50,860 nt of DNA, taken from JBAXGW01 sp037139195. Lineage in GTDB: Bacteria > Bacteroidota > Bacteroidia > Bacteroidales > JAHJDW01. The position numbers were made by a program, and so were the translations under genes. Shown one piece after another: positions 18,283 through 26,978 of this stretch (position 1 is its first letter; every line of letters starts with the position of its first letter). The DNA lies in contig JBAXGW010000030.1 of assembly GCA_037139195.1 (NCBI GenBank), positions 1 to 50,860 on the forward strand. Direction: 5' to 3'. Under the pieces are notes generated by a model that saw only the letters and a list, made by a program, of their open reading frames with translations, made no database searches and was not told the origin of the DNA.

Positions 18283-18329
18283 CGTTTGATTTCAACCTGT
18301 CATTTTTTAACACAAGTTGAAATCAAACG
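18283..18329. terminator. Long inverted repeat, probable bidirectional terminator
   Basis: CGTTTGATTTCAAC (18283-18296) is the exact reverse complement of 18316-18329, a 14-bp perfect stem with a 19-base loop. T-rich sequence follows on the plus strand, and six A residues just before it give a T-run on the minus strand. It lies about 70 bases after the dihydroorotate dehydrogenase-like gene. A weaker hairpin (TCGAA...TTCGA) sits at 18251-18270. Confidence 0.7.
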
Positions 18330-18432
18330 TTTATTGTGTTTTATAAAGCGCTTATTAAGGACATTTAAATTACGCCTTTGAAATACGAAACAACTTTTTT
18401 GGCATTAGTACGTCTATATTTAAACAAGTGAT

Positions 18433-21400
18433 TTGAAAATAAAAATAATAATATTATTATTTCTTATACTTGTCATTGCATTATTTGCAAAGGCCCAAAA
18501 GCCAGTGCCTAATTTTTCAACCAATGTAAATTCTGGATGTGATTTAGTACCAGTATCTTTTACCGATTTATCTACAAATTCGCCCACATCATGGAAATGG
18601 AATTTTGGCAATGGTCAAACATCTATTTTGCAATTCCCAACAATAGCATACACACCTGGCACTTACACCGTAAAACTTGTTGCTACAAATGCTTCAGGCT
18701 CCGATTCAATCACTAAAACTTCTATAATCACAGTTTTTCAATCTCCAATAGCGAGGTATAATGCTGATATTATTGAAGGCTGTCCTCCATTAACAATAAA
18801 TTTATCTGATATTTCAACACCAGGAAGTTCGGCAATAACAGCTTGGCAATGGGATTTTGGCAATGGTAGTTCTGCAAATACAACTAATACTTCAGCAACC
18901 TATAATTCGCCAGGTGCATATTTCATTTCGCTAAGAGTTACAGATGCTAATGGTTGCGTTAAATACTCAATAAATACCGACAGCGTTAAAATTCATCCTG
19001 CTCCAGTTGTCGATTTTAATTCAAATAATCAAGCATCTTGCAACGCTCCTTTCACAGTAAATTTCAATAATTTATCAACTGGCAGCTCCAACCTAACCTA
19101 CAGCTGGAACTTTGGAGATGGAGGCACTTCTGCACTTGCCAACCCAAGCCATACTTACACTGCAACTGGCTCTTACAATGTAAGCTTAACTGCCACAGAT
19201 GAAACCAATTGTGCTACAAGCATTACAAAAAATAATTATATTAATATTACGGGAACAGTTGATTATCATGCAAATTTTTCAGCAATAGATACAACAGGCT
19301 GTTCTTCAAATGTTCATTTCACAGACATGTCAAGTGTTGGTGCAGAAACATGGCTTTGGAGTTTTGGAGATGGATCAACAAGTAACCAACAAAACCCAAG
19401 TCATTCTTATGCATCATCGGGCACATATACTGTCAAACTTATTTCTACAAATAGCCTTTCATGTGCCAATCGAGCTATAGATTCTATTCAAAAGATTATT
19501 CATATTACAATATACAATCAGCCCACTGCAAGTTTCACAATGAATGACAGTACTGGTTGCAATGCCCCTTTCACGGTAAACTTCACGTCAAATGCTCCAA
19601 CAGCTGTTTCTTATGCGTGGGACTTTGGTGATGGCGGAACCTCACAACAAAACCCAAACTATACCTTTAATGGCATGGGTTATCACACAATTACTTTAAC
19701 AGTAACAGATATTCACGGATGCACTGCTACCACAACCCGACATGTTACAATGTCGTTGCCAAATGCAAATTTTTCTGCAGACATTATGGAAGGCTGTGCT
19801 CCTTTAAGCGTGAATTTCACAGATGCAAGCAATTCAAACTACCCTATAACAAATTGGAATTGGGATTTTGGTGATGGCAACAATTCTACACAACAAAATC
19901 CAAATCACATATATTCAGACTCCGGAAGTTACTCTGTTACACTAATTGTTACAGACGGAAATGGTTGTCAGAATTCTATTACACTAGCAGATTATATAGA
20001 AGTAGGATTAAAACCTACAACTCATTTTTTTGCAGACGACACTGTAGTTTGCTCTAGTCAAGAAGTAAATTTCTATGACAATTCATCTGCTTGGGTAGAA
20101 AATTGGGAATGGGATTTTGGAGACGGTGGCAGTGCTGAAACAGAAGACCCTTCACATCAATACAAAGACACTGGGTATTTTAGTGTTCAATTAATCGTAG
20201 AACACCATGGTTGCTACGATACAATCATTAAACCCGACTATATTTATGTGATGCCACCAATTGCAGCATTCACAGCAAACCCAATATCGAGCTGTTCAAC
20301 GCCTTTAACCACAAACTTTATCAATACTTCTATTGGAGCTCAAACTTTTGAATGGGATTTTGGCGATGGAAGTGCAATAGACAACTCTGAGCATCCAACT
20401 CACACATACACCTCGCCTGGCTTGTACAATGTAACGCTCATTGTAACAGCCAATTCCCCAGAATTTTGCTCTGACACCTCAAAAAAATCAAAATACATTA
20501 AAATTTCTGAAATAGATATTGGATATACCCAAAGCGATATTTTTAGTTGCCAACATGGCGTTTTATTTTTTAATGATACAACTACAGCTAATACTCCAAT
20601 AATTAAATATATATGGGATTATGGAGATGGGACAGTTGACACATTAAATTCTCAATTTGCATTTCATGTTTTCGACAGTGCAGGTATTTTTAATATCACA
20701 CACAGTGTAATTGACAGCTTAGGATGTACAAGCACTATTACAATGCCTGGCAGTATTACTATTCAGAAAAATCCAGAAGCAAATTTTATTGCTGACACTA
20801 CTTATGGTTGCGTTCCATTAATTGTCAACTTCGACCCATCTAATTCTATAGCCTATCCGCCAGCCACACTATCAAATTGGCAATGGGATTTTGGTGATGG
20901 TTCTGCAATTGTCAATGCTAACAATGGAAATATAATTCAACATGTTTACAATCAAAGGAGCTTTCCAAATAGCTACACTCCTTCTCTATTTGTTACCGAT
21001 TCTAAAGGTTGTACAAACTTTTTTGCACGTCCTAATTACATTACACCTACATTTCCATTTCCAAATATTAGCCACCAAAGCACTATTTGCTTTTACGACT
21101 CTTTAAGAACTTCAAATACATCTACTGGTACTGGCTTAACGTATTTATGGAACTTTGGCGACGGCTCAACTAGTACTGATGCCGAACCTATACATTTTTA
21201 TAACACTGCTACAACCCAAACATATACAATAACCTTAACAGTTTCTGACAGCAACAGCTGCGACAGCACTATAACTAGTACAGTAAAAGTATCAAGACCA
21301 ATTGCACATTTTTATCACGATTCAATTACTAGCAATTGCCCGCCCGTATTTGTTTTATTTCACGATTCTTCCACAACTGACGTAGTTTCATATTTATGGA

Positions 21401-24400
21401 ATTTTGGCGATTCGTTAGATGCTAATAATAATTCGATATTAGAAGACCCACAACACCGATATAACAAGGCCGACGACTATACTGTTTCTTTAACAGTAAT
21501 AAATAGTGATGGCTGTATTGATGAATACATTGCGCCCAGTATGCAAATTCAAGGACCGAAAGGGACAATTAACTACGGTCCAAAGCAAGGCTGTGCCCCT
21601 CTTACCGTTAATTTCACAGCTACAACATCTGATGCAAATAGTTATTTATGGATTTACGGAAATGGAGCAACACAACAAGGGCAGAACACAACATATACGT
21701 ATTCAGACTCTGGCACCTATATTCCAATAATTTCTCTTACTGATACAAATTCACATTGTAGTTTTAATATTATTGGAACTGAAGCTATTACAGTTTACCC
21801 AAGACCTAGTGCATATTTTTTAGCAAGCAACGGTTGTACAAATAGCCCAATTTCATTTAGCGACAGCTCAACAATATATCAAAACGACCAAATAACAAGT
21901 TGGGAATGGACTTTTGACGATGGAGGAACCATAACAGGAGAAGATGTGGGACACACCTATACTTCAAATGGAACATACGAGCCTGAATTAATTACCACAA
22001 CAGCCAGAGGATGCAAAGACACTGCTAGTAGAAGTATTGATATCTACAATCCTATTGCTAATTTCAAATTTCAAAATGCCTGTATAAACATAGCAGTTGC
22101 ATTTACAGATTCTTCTTATAGTCAGAATTTATCAATTGCAAATAGGGTTTGGGATTTTGGAGACGGAAGCACTTCAACACAAATAAACCCAAGCCATAGC
22201 TATACAACAAGTGGCAACTTCACTGTATCATTAACAGTTTTCGATACTCGAGGTTGCTCGGGAACAATATTAAAAACAATTACAATATATCCGCAACCAA
22301 TTGCAGGATATAGCAACACCACCATTTGCAATACAAGAGCAGCAAATTTTATAAATACATCAACAGATGCAAGCGGAATTTCAAGCAATAGTTGGTCTTT
22401 CGGCGACGGGGCTACCTCAACTCTTTTAAATCCAAGTCATATATACAACTCTATTGGAAACAAAACTGTTCAACTGATAACAACATCTGGGAACGGATGC
22501 AAAGATACTATTTCAAAAATTATTATTGTAAATCCAAAGCCAACACCTAATTTTACAAGCCAAAATACCTGTGTTGGAGTTTCAACCGATTTTATTAATA
22601 CTTCAACAATAAATCCAACCACAATTCATTCGTGGACATGGAAATTTGATGATGGAACCAGCGAAATCAATTCGGATACTGTTCATAAAACCATAAGCAC
22701 AAATGGTACTTTCGAAACAACATTAATAGTACAATCCGATAGTGGCTGTATTGATTCAATTTCAAAAACAATTAGCGTTTTTGCAAACCCAATAGCCGAT
22801 TTTAGCGCATTACCAGTTTGCATATCTTTCCCTAATATTTTCACCGACTTGTCTACACAAGCAGTTGGCACGATAAACAATTGGTCTTGGAGCTTTGGCG
22901 ATGGATTTAGTGCAAACACACAAAACACAAATCATGTTTATGCTAGTTCAGGCAATCAGAATGCCACATTAACAATAACGGATGCTAATGGATGTAAAAA
23001 CACTATTTCAAAAACAGTTATTGTTTACCCACAGCCAATTGCAGCATTTACAAATGCTACTATATGTCAAACACGCACTGTAAATTTCAACAATACATCT
23101 ACAGACGCTAGTGGCATAACAAATAGCAATTGGAATTTTGGCGATTTAAGCACTTCTATTCTTGCTAATCCTTCACACAACTATCCAAACAGCGGAAATT
23201 ACAACGTTAGTTTAATTGTAAAATCAGGAAACGGATGTTTAGATACTATTACAAAAATTAGAACAGTAAATCCTATGCCTAACGTTGATTTTGAAGTTAA
23301 TAATCCATGTGTATTATCAAATACTGAGTTTATAAACCAATCAACTATTACAAGTGGAAATATCATTCAAATTATTTGGAGATTTGGTGATGGTCAGACG
23401 CATACTGGCGATGATACAATTAATCACAGCTATTTAACACCAGGCGGATACTTTCCTCAATTAATAGCTCGTTCGGACAGTGGTTGTATCGACACACTTA
23501 TTAGCACCATAACCGTTTTCCCAAAACCGTCAGCAAACTTTTCATATTCTGCAACTTGCCAAAACGAAAACACTTCATTCACAAATTTATCAAGCTCTTT
23601 GCAGGGAACACTTACTGATTATTCGTGGAATTTTGGCGATTCAAGTACATTTGCAATTGCACCTAATCCATCTCATTTATACGATTCGGCTGGAAATTAT
23701 CTAGTTAAGCTTACAGTTACAAACTCAAATGGCTGTATAAATGACACATCCATAAGTATTCATATTAATTTTCTGCCAATAGCTAAATTTATTGTGCCCG
23801 ACACATTGTGCGAAAAAGTAGAATTTACAATCGACAATCAATCCACAGATCCAATTGACAGTCAAATTGATACGTGGGCATGGAATTTCGGGAATAACAC
23901 TACTTCAACAATTACAAGTCCAACGTTGTCATACCCAGTTCATGGCAATTACACTATATCTTGCATAGCTGAAACAACTAGTGGATGCTCCGACACTGCC
24001 ACAAAAAATGTAGTTGTAGTTCCTTCACCTATAGCTTTTTATACAGCTTACGAAAATCCAAGCACAGTGATATCTTCAGGAATTAATTTCACAAATCTTT
24101 CAACCGACGCTATTACTTGGAATTGGGACTTTGGTGATGGCGATACATCAATTGTTTTCAGCCCCAAACATGTTTATGCAGATACTGGCACTTATCATTC
24201 AGTGTTAATAGTATACAATGAATTAAATTGCCCTAGTAAATACAGCAGAAACATAACTATTAAGCCCGAATTTACTTTTTATATACCCAACGCATTCACA
24301 CCAACTGGCGATAATATCAACGAGAACTTTAATGGTTATGGGGTTTGTATTGCCAAATATACTTTAAGAATATACAACCGTTGGGGCGGAAAAATTTTTG

Positions 24401-24549
24401 AAAGTAATAATCAATACGAAGGATGGAATGGCAAGATGTTTAACACAGGAAAAATGTCGCCTATCGACGTTTACAACTACCGCTTCGACCTTGTTGACTA
24501 TAAAGGCGAAGAGCACGTTTTTATTGGAAAAGTTACCTTGGTTAGATAA
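18433..24549 (+). CDS. Giant secreted protein with about 23 PKD domains and a type B T9SS (gliding-associated) C-terminal domain
   Basis: A 2038-residue protein. The only start compatible with the signal peptide (KIKIIILLFLILVIALFAKA, then Q) is a TTG at 18433, because an in-frame stop lies at 18421-18423. The body is a string of about 23 PKD domains of 80-90 residues, each with a core like WxFGDGxxS, then PxHxY, then GxYxVxLxVTDxxGC. Most carry one Cys near the N-terminus and one in the final 'GC' motif, consistent with a disulfide in each domain. The last 95 residues or so (FYIPNAFTPTGDNINENFNG, YNRWGGKIFES) are the CHU_C/gliding-motility-associated type B sorting domain. It is probably a long cell-surface stalk or adhesin like SprB-class proteins; function is inferred. 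Confidence 0.9.
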   Translation: MKIKIIILLFLILVIALFAKAQKPVPNFSTNVNSGCDLVPVSFTDLSTNSPTSWKWNFGNGQTSILQFPTIAYTPGTYTVKLVATNASGSDSITKTSIITVFQSPIARYNADIIEGCPPLTINLSDISTPGSSAITAWQWDFGNGSSANTTNTSATYNSPGAYFISLRVTDANGCVKYSINTDSVKIHPAPVVDFNSNNQASCNAPFTVNFNNLSTGSSNLTYSWNFGDGGTSALANPSHTYTATGSYNVSLTATDETNCATSITKNNYINITGTVDYHANFSAIDTTGCSSNVHFTDMSSVGAETWLWSFGDGSTSNQQNPSHSYASSGTYTVKLISTNSLSCANRAIDSIQKIIHITIYNQPTASFTMNDSTGCNAPFTVNFTSNAPTAVSYAWDFGDGGTSQQNPNYTFNGMGYHTITLTVTDIHGCTATTTRHVTMSLPNANFSADIMEGCAPLSVNFTDASNSNYPITNWNWDFGDGNNSTQQNPNHIYSDSGSYSVTLIVTDGNGCQNSITLADYIEVGLKPTTHFFADDTVVCSSQEVNFYDNSSAWVENWEWDFGDGGSAETEDPSHQYKDTGYFSVQLIVEHHGCYDTIIKPDYIYVMPPIAAFTANPISSCSTPLTTNFINTSIGAQTFEWDFGDGSAIDNSEHPTHTYTSPGLYNVTLIVTANSPEFCSDTSKKSKYIKISEIDIGYTQSDIFSCQHGVLFFNDTTTANTPIIKYIWDYGDGTVDTLNSQFAFHVFDSAGIFNITHSVIDSLGCTSTITMPGSITIQKNPEANFIADTTYGCVPLIVNFDPSNSIAYPPATLSNWQWDFGDGSAIVNANNGNIIQHVYNQRSFPNSYTPSLFVTDSKGCTNFFARPNYITPTFPFPNISHQSTICFYDSLRTSNTSTGTGLTYLWNFGDGSTSTDAEPIHFYNTATTQTYTITLTVSDSNSCDSTITSTVKVSRPIAHFYHDSITSNCPPVFVLFHDSSTTDVVSYLWNFGDSLDANNNSILEDPQHRYNKADDYTVSLTVINSDGCIDEYIAPSMQIQGPKGTINYGPKQGCAPLTVNFTATTSDANSYLWIYGNGATQQGQNTTYTYSDSGTYIPIISLTDTNSHCSFNIIGTEAITVYPRPSAYFLASNGCTNSPISFSDSSTIYQNDQITSWEWTFDDGGTITGEDVGHTYTSNGTYEPELITTTARGCKDTASRSIDIYNPIANFKFQNACINIAVAFTDSSYSQNLSIANRVWDFGDGSTSTQINPSHSYTTSGNFTVSLTVFDTRGCSGTILKTITIYPQPIAGYSNTTICNTRAANFINTSTDASGISSNSWSFGDGATSTLLNPSHIYNSIGNKTVQLITTSGNGCKDTISKIIIVNPKPTPNFTSQNTCVGVSTDFINTSTINPTTIHSWTWKFDDGTSEINSDTVHKTISTNGTFETTLIVQSDSGCIDSISKTISVFANPIADFSALPVCISFPNIFTDLSTQAVGTINNWSWSFGDGFSANTQNTNHVYASSGNQNATLTITDANGCKNTISKTVIVYPQPIAAFTNATICQTRTVNFNNTSTDASGITNSNWNFGDLSTSILANPSHNYPNSGNYNVSLIVKSGNGCLDTITKIRTVNPMPNVDFEVNNPCVLSNTEFINQSTITSGNIIQIIWRFGDGQTHTGDDTINHSYLTPGGYFPQLIARSDSGCIDTLISTITVFPKPSANFSYSATCQNENTSFTNLSSSLQGTLTDYSWNFGDSSTFAIAPNPSHLYDSAGNYLVKLTVTNSNGCINDTSISIHINFLPIAKFIVPDTLCEKVEFTIDNQSTDPIDSQIDTWAWNFGNNTTSTITSPTLSYPVHGNYTISCIAETTSGCSDTATKNVVVVPSPIAFYTAYENPSTVISSGINFTNLSTDAITWNWDFGDGDTSIVFSPKHVYADTGTYHSVLIVYNELNCPSKYSRNITIKPEFTFYIPNAFTPTGDNINENFNGYGVCIAKYTLRIYNRWGGKIFESNNQYEGWNGKMFNTGKMSPIDVYNYRFDLVDYKGEEHVFIGKVTLVR

Positions 24550-24570
24550 AAACAAATCATCCTAATTAGT

Positions 24571-24734
24571 GTCAGTCTATTAACTCAGTGTTTTATTCAT
24601 AAAGTTCGAGAACTAGGCGAAGGAAGTGTTGGAAACCAAGGAGTTTACATGTGTAAATGCGATGCACTGAACATGAGTCGAAGTAACTGTTTTCAACACG
24701 ACTACAACGAAGTTATCGGGCTTTATGGACAGAC
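24571..24734 (+). repeat. Long hairpin repeat, copy A
   Basis: An imperfect nested palindrome. CATAAAGttCGAgAACT (24598-24614) pairs with 24711-24727, GTGTTGGAAAC (24626-24636) pairs with GTTTTCAACAC (about 24689-24699), and a central TTTAC/GTAAA hairpin lies at about 24643-24658. It shares layout and sequence (AGGCGAA, GGAGTTTAC, GTAAATG, AACGAAGTTATCGG, GGACAGAC) with copies at 33601 and 33851. It lies between the PKD gene and the next T9SS gene. Confidence 0.8.
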
Positions 24735-24783
24735 AATTAACATTTTTTTGATATAATTTTATATAACAAAACTAGCTTTTTCA

Positions 24784-24791
24784 TATATTTG
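24784..24791 (+). promoter_or_regulatory. Candidate promoter of the 24812 gene
   Basis: TATATTTG matches TAnnTTTG 20 bases before the ATG. There is no good TTG at the -33 position. Confidence 0.45.
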
Positions 24792-24811
24792 TCGAAACAA
24801 AATCTACAAAT

Positions 24812-25981
24812 ATGAGAAAACTATTTACATTCATCTTAGCTTTTGCCTCTTTAGCTTCTTTTGCTCAATTAGGAACAATTACTTCGGTTGCAAATGGCAA
24901 CTGGAAAACACCCGCAACTTGGGACTGCAATTGCGTTCCAACTTCACTTTACAATGTTGTAGTTAACCACACCGTTACTCTAGATACTAATCACGCAGTT
25001 GGTTTCTCTTTAACTATTGGCAGTGCAGGAACTTTACAAGCATCAAGCCCTACTATAAATTTAGCCGTTTATTCAGGAACTTTAACTAATAATGGAACTG
25101 TTAGTGTGTATAATTTTGCAACTAATAGTGGAGCCACTCTTACAAATAACAAAACATTTGGAGCTTTAAACTATTTAAACGATGGAACATTAAATAATTC
25201 GAGCACTGGAGAATTAATGACCAATAGCCTCGCCAATTCAGGGATTTTAAATAATTCGGGAATAATAACAACAACTGACATACATAATTCTGGTTCAGGC
25301 ACAAATAACAATATATTGTCTTTTGTAAATATGACCAACAGAGGCGTTTTTAATAATTTCTCGGAAATGAACGGCACCGTTGACTTCACAAACGCTAATT
25401 TGTTCGATAATAAAAGCGGTGCTGAACTAAATATCGGAAATAATTTCTCAAATATGGGTTGTATTGATGGATCGATAATTTTTACTAATAATGGAACAGT
25501 TAATATAAATAATAATTTTGCAAATGGCGATTCTATTCAAGGAACAACTGGAAATTTTAATGTAAAAATGAATTCTATCAATTTAGGTTTCTTTATTGGC
25601 ACATTCAATTTCTGCGATAGCACACCTCCTTTATTCACGCCATATATCGACATGAATATTGGCAATATTGCAACAGGAATAACATATTGCAATACATTAA
25701 AGGTTAACAACCCTGATGAATCAAATAAAATTGAAGTGCATGTTTTTCCAAATCCATTTTCTGATCAAGCAACAATTTCGATTAGAAATATAGATTTTTC
25801 AAGTTCTAAAACTTATAAATTCGAACTATTTGATATTAATGGCAAAAGTGTTTTAAGCCATGCAAACTGTCAACAAAACGAAATTTCAATTAGCAAAGGC
25901 AATCTAAGACCTGGAACTTATTTTTATCGTATTATCATAAAAAACAAGCAAGTATATAATGGCAAAATTATAGTTCAATAA
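24812..25981 (+). CDS. Secreted protein with T9SS type A sorting domain
   Basis: A 389-residue protein with a signal peptide (MRKLFTFILAFASLASFAQ). Residues about 20-60 contain SVANGNWKTPATWDCNCVP, the start of a domain frequent in Bacteroidota surface proteins with a G8-like or 'GNWxxxxTW' opening. The middle (60-270) is Asn/Thr/Ser-rich and repetitive (LTNNGTVSVYNF, LNNSGIITTTDIHNSG), probably a beta-helix or beta-solenoid. The final 80 residues or so (VHVFPNPFSDQATISIRNID, LRPGTYFYRIIIKNKQ) are a type A sorting domain. It has no catalytic motif. A structural or adhesive surface role is likely. A terminator follows at 26001. Confidence 0.8.
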   Translation: MRKLFTFILAFASLASFAQLGTITSVANGNWKTPATWDCNCVPTSLYNVVVNHTVTLDTNHAVGFSLTIGSAGTLQASSPTINLAVYSGTLTNNGTVSVYNFATNSGATLTNNKTFGALNYLNDGTLNNSSTGELMTNSLANSGILNNSGIITTTDIHNSGSGTNNNILSFVNMTNRGVFNNFSEMNGTVDFTNANLFDNKSGAELNIGNNFSNMGCIDGSIIFTNNGTVNINNNFANGDSIQGTTGNFNVKMNSINLGFFIGTFNFCDSTPPLFTPYIDMNIGNIATGITYCNTLKVNNPDESNKIEVHVFPNPFSDQATISIRNIDFSSSKTYKFELFDINGKSVLSHANCQQNEISISKGNLRPGTYFYRIIIKNKQVYNGKIIVQ

Positions 25982-26000
25982 ACGCTAATTTAAAAGAAAT

Positions 26001-26030
26001 AAAACTGACATTATTTACAACGTCAGTTTT
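26001..26030 (+). terminator. Intrinsic terminator after the T9SS surface protein
   Basis: AAAACTGAC / GTCAGTTTT (26001-26009 with 26022-26030) form a 9-bp stem with a 12-base loop, 20 bases after the stop codon. The trailing T-tract is short (TTTTGTTTG) and the leading A's allow function in both directions. Confidence 0.75.
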
Positions 26031-26051
26031 GTTTGCTTATGAGGTTAATTA

Positions 26052-26177
26052 ATACCAAAACACGTATTAAAATAGTCCAATAATTATCTTTCGACTTAGT
26101 TTATCCTGAGCTTGACGAAGGACTCAAGATGACTAATATTAGTCTCCCTGAGCGTAGTCGAAGGGTTGAGAGATTGG
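26052..26177. repeat. Dispersed 126-bp intergenic repeat, copy 1
   Basis: This stretch is repeated almost exactly at 40126-40252, with about eight differences including one indel. It contains two related short palindromes, TCCTGAGCTTGACGAAGGA (26104-26122) and the CCCTGAGCG...CGAAGGG type (26146-26165). It lies between the T9SS protein gene and terC. Apart from this repeat and the terminator, the 284-bp gap holds only a candidate terC promoter. Confidence 0.9.
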
Positions 26178-26237
26178 ACAATATTGAATATCCAATTAGT
26201 ATAAAAAATAATATTTTCATAATAACCATATTACTAA

Positions 26238-26245
26238 TATATTTG
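26238..26245 (+). promoter_or_regulatory. Candidate terC promoter
   Basis: TATATTTG matches TAnnTTTG 21 bases before the ATG. TTC in place of TTG stands 19 bp upstream (26216-26218). Confidence 0.5.
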
Positions 26246-26265
26246 CAAAAAATCAAACGAAGATT

Positions 26266-26964
26266 ATGGGATTAGAATTAATTATATCACTTATCAGTCT
26301 TATTGCTTTAGAAGCAGTACTTGGAATCGACAATGTAATATTTCTATCGATATTAGCGGGGAAACTTCCTCAACATCAACAGAAAAAAGCCCGCAGATTA
26401 GGTCTTATTCTTGCAGCAGTTTTAAGATTAATCCTATTATCGCTTATTGCAATCATAATAAAACTTGACGATGAATTATTTTCAGTATTTAGCCATGGTT
26501 TTTCAGGAAAAGACTTGGTACTAATTGCTGGAGGATTCTTTCTTATTTACAAAAGCACGAAAGAAATCCATCATAAAATGGAAGGTTCAGAAACTGAAAC
26601 TACTACAAAGTCGAAAGCAGATACTTTTGCTCAGGTGATTGTTCAAATTTTAATTATGGATGTAGTATTCTCGATAGATTCCATTGTAACAGCAATTGGA
26701 ATGGTTCGCGAAGTTTGGGTTATGTACACCGCTGTTATTTCAACGTTAATAATCATGCTCCTTGCTTCTGGCTCAATAAGTGCTTTTGTAGAAAAACATC
26801 CAGCATTTAAAATGTTGGCACTTTCATTTTTATTATTGATAGGCTTTTCATTAGTAGCTGAAGGTTGTGGCGTAGCAATACCAAAAGGTTATATCTACTT
26901 CTCTATGGCATTTGCTTTCTTGGTGGATATTTTGCAAATGAGGATGAATAGGAAGAAGCATTAA
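26266..26964 (+). CDS. TerC-family integral membrane protein
   Basis: A 232-residue inner-membrane protein with about seven hydrophobic segments. Two family hallmarks are present: LEAVLGIDNVIFLSILAGKL in the first helix (Asp22, Asn23) and IVQILIMDVVFSIDSIVTAI in the middle. The family is named after tellurite resistance, but members such as MeeF/MeeY and Alx are now linked to manganese export and to supplying metal to exported enzymes. The following gene starts 15 bases downstream, so co-transcription is likely. Metal specificity cannot be read from the sequence. Confidence 0.92.
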   Translation: MGLELIISLISLIALEAVLGIDNVIFLSILAGKLPQHQQKKARRLGLILAAVLRLILLSLIAIIIKLDDELFSVFSHGFSGKDLVLIAGGFFLIYKSTKEIHHKMEGSETETTTKSKADTFAQVIVQILIMDVVFSIDSIVTAIGMVREVWVMYTAVISTLIIMLLASGSISAFVEKHPAFKMLALSFLLLIGFSLVAEGCGVAIPKGYIYFSMAFAFLVDILQMRMNRKKH

Positions 26965-26978
26965 TTACAAAAGAAATC

